From Nilaparvata lugens (taxonomy: Eukaryota > Arthropoda > Insecta > Hemiptera > Delphacidae), in the NCBI RefSeq assembly GCF_014356525.2, contig NC_052505.1:19633318-19697317 (forward strand): 64,000 nt of DNA, written 5' to 3'. The notes below the pieces were generated by a model. The model was not told the origin of the DNA and did no database searches. It worked only from the letters and a program-made list of their open reading frames with translations. The translations under genes and the position numbers were made by a program. Shown here one piece after another: positions 9,601-18,418 of the stretch. How positions within the stretch are numbered: position 1 is the first letter of the stretch; each line of letters opens with the position of its first letter.

Positions 9601-12408
9601 TATTTAAAGATTTGTTTTACTTGAAATTATTCAACTTTCAAAATTTCCCATTTCTCTGAAACACCCTGTAGCTGCGTTGTGATAAAATGAAAGGGTACCT
9701 ACTTTATGTATTCTATTGTGTTCCAATATTATGTAGAACATTTTAAACGATAAAAAGAATTCATCCACTCAAAAATATTTTAAATGAACAAAAATTTAAT
9801 AACACTACACTATCAACTGAAATGAATATAGCCTTCTGGATTCTAAATGTGTTTGAAAATTTCGATTTGCTTTCAATTCCGCAATGATTTGGTATTCAAT
9901 ATTATTCAAATATTTAGGTTTGACTTCAGTACTGATGTTGGTGAGATGTTGTGATATCTATCCATAATGAAAATACTAGGATGTTAAATTAGTGATATTT
10001 CTGACAATACCCCAAATAAGTGTTTTCATTATTTAGGTTTGCTTAAAATTTAAGAGATGTAAGCCCTATTTTGGAATTGGATGTTATACTTTGCACTGCA
10101 TACAGTGTCAGTAATTATTTGTTTATATTTATACAATGAAATATACTCATTGACAGACTTACGAAGGACCCCAAACCCTGGAGACGGACTGCATCTGCCA
10201 CCCAGGAGTACCAATCTTCCACGAAGGCCTGAAATACTGGTCGTGCTGTGTGCGACGCACAACTGACTTCAAGGCCTTCCTCGATCAAGCTGGTTGCGCA
10301 ACCGTCACCCATCTCTGGCGAAACCCTAAGGTACCTTTTCAACAGCTACTTCATCTACATTATGTCTCATGAAAGGTGTAACAACCGAAGACCGTAGATT
10401 CTACATGACATTTGGAACAAAAATGTCCAGTAGAATTTTCTTATATCGACCTTAGTTTTCGGGATCTATCGATATTTCTGAAATCGACCCACTTACCGTC
10501 ATTGAAATGTCCAGTAGAGTTTTCTTATATCGACCTTAGTTTTCGAGATCTATCGATATTTTTGAAATCGACCCACTTACCGTCATCAAAACGACAATAA
10601 AACCAGTTACACACACATCGATTTTTGAACGTACAATTTTTTGCCGTTCTTATAAATTCTATTAGATTAAACAGATGATGTCAAACACATGATGTTTGTC
10701 AAGTTACGTTCAATCTAATAGAATTTATACGGATAGCAAAAATCATACGACCAAAAATCGATGTGTGTGTAGCTAGCCTAACTAGAAAACTATCTGCCAA
10801 AATCCAATTTAAAGGATATGGTTGAAAAGAGGAAGACATTTTCAATAAGATAAATATAAATTGCTCCTTTGTTTAATGTTTTTGAACTTTTTATGAGCGC
10901 TCAAAGGTGAAAAAGTACATCTGTCGATTTGGCTTTGACCAAATTCCAAACATTTTCTGTTATTAACAATATATCATCAATAATGAAAATACTTCGCCAT
11001 TTCGAATAAGTGTAAACTTGTCAGGAAAAATAAAATTGGATATTGATTCAATTCTACCGTAGAATTGTGAGTTAGTGGAGCTGCTCCATAGCTTATATTT
11101 GTTCATTACTTCTATATTTATTATATCTATCGATTTTTATTGCTGTTGTTTTGCTTTATTGAATTGGTGACTATTTTGTTGAATTATTTTGCATGAAAAT
11201 TACCTTTATATTCATTATTGTATTTTTATTTGTATTCCCCCACATTATTGTACTGAAAATTGGTGTAACCGTTGGAAATCAAATAAAATAAAATAAATTG
11301 ATGTAATGTTGAGTGTAGTGAATTTCCTTCGGTTTGTTTCAGAGTGTTGACAACAAAGAACTGCAATCAAAATGCAGATTGGATTGGCACCAGACGCCCA
11401 CATTTGTAGTTGTATCAGTATTTTGTAAAAATTATGATCCTGATTCTTCATTGGTGCAACTTTCTCCGATACGTCTGAAATTATCTGTCTTCTTCCCCGA
11501 AGAAAATGGTGCCTACTGTCGTGATATAGAGCTTAGAGGGGTAAGCATTAGAACGAAATAGTTCACTTCTGTTTTGTTCATAGCATTATTGTTGCATTTC
11601 AATTATCTAAGGGTGGTCAATTACGACAGAACAAGTGTGTTAAACATGTGTGTACACACATGTCATCATACATTGATGTGTGATCACAGCAAAATTCTTC
11701 GAACAACATTTTTTAGGTTAGGTTCTTGTACCCTCGATTATTTATTGTTATTGGTTGTTTGTTTTATTTTAGAAGCTGCTGTCAATCAGCTGTTTTTTCG
11801 AAGCCTTTCGCTGATGACACATCAGGTATGACGAGCTTATTGTACACATAAGCTCAACACACTTGTCCTCTCGTTAGTGGCCTCCCTTAAGCCTAGTTTT
11901 CATTAGTAGACTTAGTGGTAGAGTTCCCTGGGCAAGTACTAACTATCTTTTGAACTCTCCCACTTGAAAACGTTCATGGTAGAGTAGAGTAATGGGTAGA
12001 GTAGTCGTTTTTAGTAGAGTAGAGTGGGATAGCACCGTGGGATAGTACTCTACCACTTGCCTTCCCCCACCACCGGGGGAAGCTGATGAAAAGTGAAATA
12101 CGCGTGTTCGTTGCACTCAAATCTGTACGCACCTCAATATGCATGAATATTAATTGAAACAAGCGCATTACGAATTTAAATGAGGTTTTTCCCCCCAGGT
12201 AGTTGATGTTGCAAAGAGTAGTGTCGCGATGACGCCAGCCAAAGTTGAGATAAAGCTGCGGAAAGCTGAGCCCGGTTCGTGGTCGCAGCTGGAGTTTCCA
12301 AGGTCAAGTGAGCCGCCTCCCAAGAAGTCAAGTGAGGCTACCTCCACATCCACCTCCACCTCCAACCTCGCATCGCGCGTCGATGCTGTGGATCTCAGCG
12401 ATTTATGA
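3584..12408 (+). CDS. CHORDC1: CHORD-containing protein 1 (morgana), HSP90 co-chaperone, complete
   Basis: Seven exons join in phase to give 355 aa, close to the usual length of animal CHORDC1 (about 330-355). Exons are 3584-3671, 4861-4967, 5888-6034, 7805-7948, 10157-10330, 11343-11540 and 12199-12408, all with GT-AG introns. Residues about 13-72 form CHORD-I, with zinc ligands among C13, C18, C32, H35, C50, C51, C67 and H72. Residues about 155-214 form CHORD-II (C155, C160, C174, H177, C192, C193, C209, H214; [13 protein letters not shown] motif). Residues about 229-318 form a CS (p23/Sgt1-like) domain with LDWHQT and GVVDV. The tail is Ser/Thr-rich. In the family, the CHORD domains bind zinc and HSP90, and the protein restrains Rho kinase and centrosome amplification; it acts in the cytosol. 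The start is the first ATG before MPTENKGDN. The exon 4 donor could be three bases earlier (GTGGTT), but GTTAGT at 7949 gives the better protein alignment. Confidence 0.95.
4861..4967 (+). CDS. CHORDC1: CHORDC1 exon 2 (core of CHORD-I)
   Basis: Encodes residues 30-65: [20 protein letters not shown], then [11 protein letters not shown], the diagnostic CHORD signature. The acceptor is ATATTTACAG and the donor is GTGATT after NIK. Confidence 0.95.
5290..5465. mobile_element. Hairpin MITE with GCCAAGYCAC ends
   Basis: The left arm (ACCAAGCCACTTGAGGTGTT, then GTCGACAAGGCAGGAAGCTC) is mirrored by the right arm (GAGAGCTTTCTGCCCTGCTG, then ATGTGACTTGGC). It lies in CHORDC1 intron 2. Related arms (GGCAAGGCAGGAGGCTCTCC) recur at about 17815-17890. 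Confidence 0.65.
5888..6034 (+). CDS. CHORDC1: CHORDC1 exon 3 (end of CHORD-I and linker)
   Basis: Encodes residues 66-114. GCCKSYH supplies the last CHORD-I ligands. A Pro/Glu/Lys-rich linker ([14 protein letters not shown]) follows. The acceptor is TTGTTGCAG and the donor GTGAGT; both junctions are in phase 0. Confidence 0.93.
6298..6530 (+). mobile_element. tRNA-derived SINE
   Basis: The head has an internal pol III promoter: an A-box-like TGGTCTAGTGGATAATAGTG and a B box GGTTCAAACCC. A non-tRNA body follows (AGCACGTTAATTTGTCCGTC, then CAGGTGGGACCTTCCCGTAA), ending in an A-rich tail. It lies in CHORDC1 intron 3. The cloverleaf is too imperfect, and the body too long, for a functional tRNA gene. 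Confidence 0.8.
6974..7358. mobile_element. MITE, TAGTGAGG family, copy 2
   Basis: The left end is AGTCCACGTTATAATGGCAG and the right end ATAACGTGGACCTCACTATA. The internal family landmarks are present in the opposite orientation to copy 1. It lies in CHORDC1 intron 3. Confidence 0.8.
7675..7797. mobile_element. MITE fragment, TAGTGAGG family, copy 3
   Basis: Only the right end remains: GGCAACGTTGCGGAGCTAGA, then AGTGCTATCTGCTTTGTCGA and the terminal CAGCGTGGACCTTACTATTA. It lies immediately 5' of CHORDC1 exon 4, so the exon's polypyrimidine tract starts where the transposon stops. Confidence 0.7.
7805..7948 (+). CDS. CHORDC1: CHORDC1 exon 4 (linker and start of CHORD-II)
   Basis: Encodes residues 115-162, ending with [11 protein letters not shown], the first ligand pair of CHORD-II. 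The acceptor (TGTCTGCTGCAG) lies less than 20 bp after the right end of a TAGTGAGG-family transposon fragment. Confidence 0.9.
7996..8244. mobile_element. MITE with GTGATCACATTGAATGC ends, copy 1
   Basis: The left end GTGATCACATTGGATACGTA is mirrored by the right end ATAAGCATTCAATATGATCA. The inner arms also pair (GTGCAAGTGCACGC with GAGCACTTGCAC). It starts about 50 bp after the exon 4 donor in CHORDC1 intron 4. A second copy is at 26046-26290. Confidence 0.75.
8366..8767. mobile_element. Inverted-repeat element with many TTCGGTCGTTTGGGAA-like motifs
   Basis: The left end (GGGTTCCCAATCGACCGAAT, then CCCAAACGACCGAAA) is the inverse of the right end (TTTCGGTCGTTTGGGATTCG, then GGCATGCCACCC). 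The interior is built from about ten diverged versions of one roughly 16-base motif of the form TTCGGTCGTTTGGGAA, on both strands and irregularly spaced. It does not resemble the other elements here. Confidence 0.6.
9103..9672. mobile_element. Long palindromic MITE
   Basis: A near-continuous palindrome of about 570 bp. The outer ends are CTACAGGGTTTTTCAGAGGA and CTCTGAAACACCCTGTAG. Arms such as AAAGTTTTTCATATCATTCA pair with TGAATGATATGAAAAACTTT. The centre pairs AAATCGCTTCTCGAATTTTG with its inverse. A smaller inverted repeat (AGTTTCAATTCTTCAAG with CTTGAAGAGTTGAAACT) abuts the left end at 8995-9110. It lies in CHORDC1 intron 4. Confidence 0.8.
10157..10330 (+). CDS. CHORDC1: CHORDC1 exon 5 (CHORD-II)
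   Basis: Encodes residues 163-220, including [20 protein letters not shown] and TDFKAFL. This second CHORD signature is very close to the vertebrate and fly proteins. The donor is GTACCT after WRNPK. Confidence 0.95.
10420..10590. repeat. Two-copy tandem duplication of 84 bp
   Basis: The unit beginning AAATGTCCAGTAGAATTTTC and containing TATCGACCTTAGTTTTCG occurs twice with few differences. It lies in CHORDC1 intron 5. Confidence 0.85.
10600..10790. mobile_element. Hairpin MITE with ACACACACATCGATTTTT ends
   Basis: The left arm is ACACACACATCGATTTTTGA and the right arm AAAAATCGATGTGTGTGTAG. The inner arms TTCTATTAGATT and AATCTAATAGAA also pair. The same inner arms occur in the hairpin at 14150-14365, so the two are relatives. 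Confidence 0.75.
11343..11540 (+). CDS. CHORDC1: CHORDC1 exon 6 (first part of CS domain)
   Basis: Encodes residues 221-286. [20 protein letters not shown] begins the p23-like beta sandwich of the CS domain. The acceptor is TTTGTTTCAG and the donor GTAAGC. Confidence 0.93.
12199..12408 (+). CDS. CHORDC1: CHORDC1 exon 7 (end of CS domain, C-terminal tail, stop)
   Basis: Encodes residues 287-355. [20 protein letters not shown] and [13 protein letters not shown] finish the CS domain. The tail carries a Pro/Lys patch and a run of alternating Ser/Thr, then ends VDAVDLSDL before TGA. The Ser/Thr run is encoded by a small CCACCTCCA-like repeat, which may vary between individuals. Confidence 0.95.
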   Translation, partial: VVDVAKSSVAMTPAKVEIKLRKAEPGSWSQLEFPRSSEPPPKKSSEATSTSTSTSNLASRVDAVDLSDL

Positions 12409-12604
12409 ACGACACATTTCTCTCCTAATTTAGATGGCTATGACCGCTCAAATCTCTCTACTATCGACTAAACTCTTCAATTTATACTCAGAATACCTCA
12501 CTATCATAGACCTAGAAATATTCTATTGCTATAGGATTGCACTGAAAGTGATCGATCAATTTCGGGATAGTTCACCATCAATGAGATTGAAAATATCTGT
12601 AATG

Positions 12605-12610
12605 AATAAA
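12605..12610 (+). terminator. Candidate polyadenylation signal of CHORDC1
   Basis: AATAAA about 200 bp after the stop codon, in AT-rich sequence and just before a hairpin transposon. This is the first good hexamer downstream. There is no transcript evidence. Confidence 0.5.
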
Positions 12611-12663
12611 CTTTTTCCAACGTAAATCTGTTTTTTTCCATTGCAAAACCTTCAACTTGGAAA

Positions 12664-12868
12664 TAAGCTATATAGAATCTAAGGCTCAACTCACACTTAC
12701 GCGACTCAGGTCGAGAAGAGACTCAACTCTAGCCGAGAGCATGTGTTCTCAAATTGAGACTAGAAGACTGGAATCGACTGGTCAACATTATTGTTGTATT
12801 CACATGCTCTCGACTAGAGTTGAGTTTCTTCTCGACCTGAGTCGTGTAAGTGTGAGTTGAGACTAAGA
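12664..12868. mobile_element. Hairpin MITE with CTCAACTCACACTTAC ends
   Basis: The left arm GGCTCAACTCACACTTACGC, then GACTCAGGTCGAGAAGAGAC, is mirrored by CTTCTCGACCTGAGTCG and GTAAGTGTGAGTTGAGACTA. The centre is CTAGCCGAGAGCATGTG against CACATGCTCTCGACTAG. It lies just beyond the CHORDC1 poly(A) site. Confidence 0.8.
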
Positions 12869-12882
12869 GATACTTGATGCTT

Positions 12883-13459
12883 TAGTGAGGTCGACGTTAT
12901 AATGTCAGTGAAAATATAGAAGAACATAATTGCCGATTCTCTGCCTTGCAACTGCCTCCTATAGAGGACAGCTGATACCGGTATATTTGATATAATATGA
13001 ACTGTTCATTCTTGTTTAAAATAATAGATTATTCGTAAAAACATATTTTTCAATGATTTAATAATACATTTTAATAGTTGAGATTTAATATTTTGTTTAT
13101 ATTTATTGTTAAAACCCGTTCTGGCAGCGTTGCAGAGCTAGAAAAGGATAACGCTATCTGCTTTGTCGAATGATAGACATGAATAGAAACACCAATGTTA
13201 ACCCCGGGTCAAATGCTGTCTGTCATTCTTAAGGTGCGTACAGACTTTCGCTCTGCTCCGCAATCGAACGTCACTCGAGCAGATCGATTGATGATCGACC
13301 GGGGAGCAAGAGTGGAACGCGAGAAGAGCTAACATCTCCCGTAACGTTCATGAGCGGAGCGATCGGGGAGCGAGTGCGGAGCGTGCGTGGAGCGATTGTG
13401 CGCGGAGCGTGTTGGAGGCGCGTATATCTGTACGCACCTTAAGGTGGACCTCACTATAG
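12883..13459. mobile_element. MITE, TAGTGAGG family, copy 4, carrying a nested element
   Basis: The left end is TAGTGAGGTCGACGTTATAA and the right end GGTGGACCTCACTATAG. The interior has the family landmarks. It is interrupted near its right end by a GC-rich element (13231-13442) with AAGGTGCGTACAG / CTGTACGCACCTT ends. Confidence 0.8.
13231..13442. mobile_element. GC-rich MITE with AAGGTGCGTACAG ends
   Basis: It has the same outer ends as the AT-rich elements at 17600 and 51434 (AAGGTGCGTACAG and ATATCTGTACGCACCTT) but an unrelated GC-rich interior with repeated GGAGCG and GAGCGA motifs. It is inserted in a TAGTGAGG-family element. Confidence 0.7.
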
Positions 13460-14149
13460 TACAGTATCTCTTGAGAAAGGTGAATAAATAAGATGTATAT
13501 TAACACGTCATTACAGTACAATTACTTATCTTTATTTCGATAAATCTCTTTGTATACATTATCTTACAATAAATAAAAATTGCACATGCTAAATATTGAA
13601 AACAGTGACTAGTCATACTTATAATATACATAATACACCTAATATTACAATACTTTCTTTGCCACTCATTCCAGTTTATTGCCTTCGATAATGCCTGTAA
13701 AATAAAACTGAATAGAAATACTCATTTAATAGAAAGTAGGTAGATGATTTTCAACTTTTGAGGGAAATTTAGTAAATTGAAAAGAACATACATTATTTTG
13801 AGAGATAATCAGTCAATCGTTACAAAGATTCACGGTATTTAGATGAAAATATATATCTTCTATATACCGTTCAAAGATTTATGGTGTTTGCTAGTCACAG
13901 AAATGTCGATTAGTTATTGAACAATTTCAAATCTCGATTCTGAAATTCCACTTTCCAATTATGATGATTATTGGATTATCTCATCCAATTCTATTTGAAC
14001 TCATATATATATATGATATTTTTTAAAATTACTGGGTTCATTATGCATTATTATTTTAATCAGACTATCAAATTATTTTTTAGTTCAGTATTAGGTTCGG
14101 AGCATCTCTTAATATGATCATTGTTATTCAAAAAACAATTTAGAATCCT

Positions 14150-14365
14150 ACTCAAGCCGCGTTTAAACCAAAGTTATTAACAAAATGTTTATTTTTTCGT
14201 CCTTATAGATTCTATTAGATTGAACATAACTTATCATACACATGATGAACATATGTGTTTGTCAAAACTTATCATACACATGATGAACATATGTGTTTGT
14301 CAAGTTCCGTTCAATCTAATAGAATCTATATAGACATTTTGTTGATAACTTTGGTTTAAACGCAG
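14150..14365. mobile_element. Hairpin MITE with internal 39-bp duplication
   Basis: The left arm GCGTTTAAACCAAAGTTATT pairs with the right arm AACTTTGGTTTAAACGC. The loop has two tandem copies of a segment containing ACTTATCATACACATGATGA and CATATGTGTTTGTCAA. Confidence 0.8.
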
Positions 14366-14933
14366 CTTACTAGGCCTATAGCATGATAAGAAAAACCTGA
14401 TGGGAAAAATATTGCAACAAATTTAAAGCTCAGTAAACACATTTATAATTCCAAATAGTATGTGTAAAATGTACAAATCTGCAATTCAATTCGGCCATAA
14501 ACTGGAAATACAGATATCCTAGTAACATTGGACAATAATGAATATGTTTACCTATAGTAAAATTACGCTATAATATCACAGATATAGTTACTTGTAAATA
14601 AATACGATCTACTCTTGAATACATTGGCACAAACTTACTTTAAAAACAACTTTGAGAATACTGATATGCACAATATTTACAAGGGAAAGAACGATGAACG
14701 AACAAGTTCTTAAAATGCTCTCTTCCAAACTATGTAATTATTTGAAAAGAAGTCCACATCCATAATTCATTATATCCATAGCTCCAGAATAAAACATCAT
14801 TTTTTAGCTAAACAATGATTTTTATGAAGAGACTTGGAAAATACCTTAAATTTATGGAAAATATTGAGTGTTAAACACATGCATAAGTTACATGTGTAAG
14901 CACTATTTCTATGTGTACAACTACAAGTGTAAG

Positions 14934-15124
14934 TTGAGATATCTGTGGTTGATGGTGACGTCAGCACAGGTAGGGCTCCTACACCAATAAAATCACTAGC
15001 TGATATAGATCAGCTGAAATCAATGAATGTGAGTTAGTGTTTTTATTGGTGTAGGAGGTGGTGAGTAGCCCTACCTGTGCTGACGTCACACGAATGCACT
15101 ATGGCTTTGTTTACAGAGGTAGTG
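14934..15124. mobile_element. Hairpin MITE with GTGACGTCAGCACAGGTAGG arms, copy 1
   Basis: GTGACGTCAGCACAGGTAGG and CTCCTACACCAATAAAA pair with TTTTATTGGTGTAGGAG and CCTACCTGTGCTGACGTCAC. The right outer end is ATGCACTATGGCTTTGTTTA. Copy 2 is at 21289-21480. Confidence 0.8.
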
Positions 15125-16354
15125 GTACAGCCTGCTACAGATTCTAGAAATAAACATAATTTAAATTCACTTAGTGAAATTTATGCTTATAGTCAGTGGT
15201 AGTATAAGAAGTTGAACAAAATAGAATTCTCCAAGCTCAAAAATGAAATAGTTCAAAATTTACTTTGAAGCCTAACGTAATAAATTTCTCAGTATAACTT
15301 GTAAAAAAGTTATATTTAACATGTGCCAGGTTGGAAAATTCTTATTCTATTTTTTGAAATAATCAGTTAATTAAATTCATTCTCTCTATAAAAGATTCTG
15401 CATATCGAGGAAACACTTTGAAATATTAGCACAAAAATTCTATTCATTGGTGTATTAAAAATTTAGACCACTACCTGTATTTATTACTATTGGAATTTTT
15501 CCACTTATAATACAGGAATAATATTCTACACAAGGAGAAAATGTGAAACCTCTGATGAATTAACATCAAAATATCTACACTATATCAATTTGATATCATG
15601 ATATAAACCATCAGCGTAATTTTGAACATTTTATACCTAGTAATAATTATTTACAATAATAGATAACTTTCTCTTGATATTCCAGGCTATGGTTTCAAGA
15701 ATTTGATGAATTCTTACTTTCAGGATTATCAGAAATGATAGCGCTTTACTAGAAAACCTCTTATTCAGTAAATTAAAAATCCGAAATAAGTTATTTATAG
15801 GATCACTTTTTTTAAGTGATTCAATGATAAGCCGTTCGTAATGGAAAACAACATTGAAGAATTCTATTTATAGGGCCTATACCAATTGAAATAGATTTAT
15901 AGTTTTCTTATTGAATACACTATAATCTAGTCCAAAGTATGTCGAATCTTGATTTTCTATGTGGTAACAAAATTTGTGCCATGCAAGTTTTAGTCTGAAC
16001 TAAGCTGTATTCGCAGTCGCACACAATGACAGTGTGAATATAATTCTCATGAGATCTTATTGGACTATTCCCACTCAGCCCGCCCGATTGAGTATGAATA
16101 ATACCATTTGAGCTTAAGGGAATTATATTTTCACTGTCACTGTTTGCGAATCCAGCTTTAAACATGTTGAGACTCAGCCCTCCCCTCGACGATACAACAA
16201 CGTTACCAAATTACATAAGGTACCTATTTAAAATTAACTTTATGGGCAATGAAATTTATGTTGATGTTGTTTACCATGACGAAACACTATATAATTATAA
16301 CATTGTTGTAGAAATACAGTGTCTTCAAGAAATAAAAATGTATTTTGACTATCA

Positions 16355-16690
16355 ATTTGATTGATGAAAGTAATTGAAGAATTCAATTATTGATGAAAGT
16401 AATTGAAGAGTTTAATTTTATTGATGAAAGTAATTGAAGAATTCAATTTGATTGATGAAAGTAATTGAAGAATTCAATTTGATTGATGAAAGTAATTGAA
16501 GAATTCAATTTGATTGATGAAAGTAATTGAAGAGTTATTGATGAAAGTAATTGAAGAATTCAATTTGATTGATGAAAGTAATTGAAGAGTTATTGATGAA
16601 AGTAATTGAAGAATTCAATTTGATTGATGAAAGTAATTGAAGAAAAATTCAATTTTATTGATGAAAGTAATTGAAGAAAAATTCACGGTA
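16355..16690. repeat. Minisatellite, about 30-bp unit, around ten copies
   Basis: The core GATTGATGAAAGTAATTGAA followed by GAATTCAATTT is repeated head to tail. Some units are shortened to GAGTTATTGATGAAAG. Spacers are not unique, so this is not a CRISPR array. Confidence 0.9.
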
Positions 16691-17599
16691 TTACATTATA
16701 CATGTCACTATCAGGTTGGCGGATTCAATGACAGTAGTATCATTTTTAAAAATTAATATTGATTGTTTGTAGATGTTATTAAGGATATTCAGATCCCTTG
16801 ATTGGATATTAAGGATATTCCTTGATGATGTATCAAGTCTTGAAAGAACAGCATGAAAATGACATTTCAAATTCAAATTTTAAATTTAACCCTCGACTTA
16901 ATTTTTCAATGACTAGTAAATTTTATTTCAAGACTAGATTAGGTCTTTTCAATACTGTATTTCATTTCTAGTTCTTAAGATAATTGGACACTGCATTATA
17001 CTGTGTAGCGGTCATAATATTATAACCTATGGAGTTCAATGCATTATTGTTGAATTTGGCATTGGTTTGAATTGTATTTAAATTTCAAATTAAACGACCA
17101 CACTAACTTAGGGCCCGTCTTAACGAATCCCAGACTAAAAACTGAAGGAGGGATTCCCAAGCGACGTCTGTAACGACTCTAGCTACACTTCACTGCTCGG
17201 CTATACTTGGCTACCTATGGCTACACTATGGTGACTTCCATGTTATAATGACAGTGAAGATAGGAAAGCTTCCTGCTCTGCCGACTCTATAGACTGTCTT
17301 TATGAAAACGTTTTCAGAAACTGTTTTCTGTCTGATAACGGCTGAAAAAACGCTTAATATGGTCTGGCCCTAATTGTGAGAGAAAGAGCGAACAAATAGT
17401 GTAGGTCATTTTGGCAGAATCAGCAACGATGAAAACGGCAACAGTGTGCTCAAGCATTCTAGTAAGAAATAACAGTGGCCTGTAAGCCCCGTTCTGTAAT
17501 CTTTTCATTTTCATTGAATAGTTAATATTGATTCTTATTATATTTTATCATGTATATTGTGAGAAAATGGAAATAAATTTGATTGATTGAAAAAATCTA

Positions 17600-17767
17600 A
17601 AGGTGCGTACAGATTTACGCGCCGCGAACATGAGCAATTCACTTTTAATCAGTTGATGCCAAGCTTTTTATATCTGTATCTTACCGTTTCTGTAAAAATA
17701 CAGATATAGTCAGCTGATGGAAAGTGAATTGCTCATGTTCGCGGCGCGTATATCTGTACGCACCTTA
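17600..17767. mobile_element. MITE with AAGGTGCGTACAGATTTACG ends, copy 1
   Basis: AAGGTGCGTACAGATTTACG, CGCGCCGCGAACATGAGCAA and TTCACTTTTAATCAGCTGAT are mirrored at the right end by GAATTGCTCATGTTCGCGGC and TATCTGTACGCACCTTA. The centre TTTTTATATCTGTATCTTAC also forms a hairpin. Other copies or fragments: 20856, 23922, 33471, 37795 (diverged) and 51434. Confidence 0.88.
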
Positions 17768-17889
17768 AGGTTTACATGGATTTAGTCTATACAGTCGTTC
17801 TCAGCTTAGGGCCAGAACACATCAAGCGTTTTTTAAGAGTCGGCAAGGCAGGAGGCTCTCCAATTGGCTGATTGGGTTGTCGCTTGAAA

Positions 17890-18055
17890 AAACGATTAGC
17901 GCCAGTTGCACAAAAGCCGGTTAAATTGTAACCGTGATTAATTCCACGAGCAACAATCAGAGAAGCAGTCTCATCAAAAAGGCCTTCTCTGATTGGTTCT
18001 GGTGAAATTAATCACGGTTAAAATTCAACCGGCTTTTGTGAAACCGGGCCTAAAT
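17890..18055. mobile_element. Hairpin MITE with GTTGCACAAAAGCCGGTTAA ends, copy 1
   Basis: GTTGCACAAAAGCCGGTTAA and CGTGATTAATT pair with AATTAATCACGGTTAAAATT and CAACCGGCTTTTGTG. A relative lies at 60168-60297. It sits about 110 bp from the dsf stop codon, so it may be transcribed in the 3' UTR. Confidence 0.8.
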
Positions 18056-18164
18056 GTGGTCTGGCCCTCAGTTTCAATGTGAAAGCCGTTAATAAATAAG
18101 ACGTTCCTAATAATGATACCGTCAATAGAGACGGCCCTAATGATGATAGTAGGCTGTTGCCACA

Positions 18165-18418
18165 CTAGGCGTAGGAGTTCTCCATGTGATACATGTCACC
18201 CAGCAGCCGCTGGATGGGAATGTCTCCGATGGTCTCCTTGAAGAAGAGTCTTTCGACGGTGGCGGGGCGAACGGCGCGCAGACTGGGTAGCATCAGCAAC
18301 AGGCGACCGAAGCGAGTTGGCTGACGTGCATATCTGCCGCGCACGTAATCGCCCAGGATGCATTGCGCTTGGTCTTGCAGCATCTCTACTGGTTGCACGT
18401 CTACCAGGCCTGATGTTT
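18165..18418 (-). CDS. dsf: dsf last exon, end of ligand-binding domain
   Basis: It starts in the split Glu codon of the FTPETSGL stretch. Includes [40 protein letters not shown] and the C-terminal [20 protein letters not shown], ending MENSYA and TAG. The terminal helix region lacks a classic acidic AF-2 core, as in other receptors of this group that act as repressors. Confidence 0.97.

Larger units (their letters stand above)
12609..18164. other. Convergent intergenic region between CHORDC1 and dsf
   Basis: It contains hairpin MITEs (12664, 12883 with a nested element, 14150, 14934, 17600, 17890), the 16.4 kb minisatellite, and otherwise AT-rich sequence. No convincing gene was seen on either strand. 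Part of the right side is probably the 3' UTR of dsf, which reads leftwards from 18165; I could not fix its poly(A) site. Confidence 0.6.

Noticed and set aside
10412..10600. 62-codon plus-strand frame with an internally repeated peptide
   Set aside because: The peptide repeat simply reflects the 84-bp tandem duplication in a CHORDC1 intron.
16355..16690. Regularly repeated 30-bp units resembling a CRISPR array
   Set aside because: The sequence between repeats is not unique, the units merge into each other, and the region is clearly animal DNA. It is a minisatellite.
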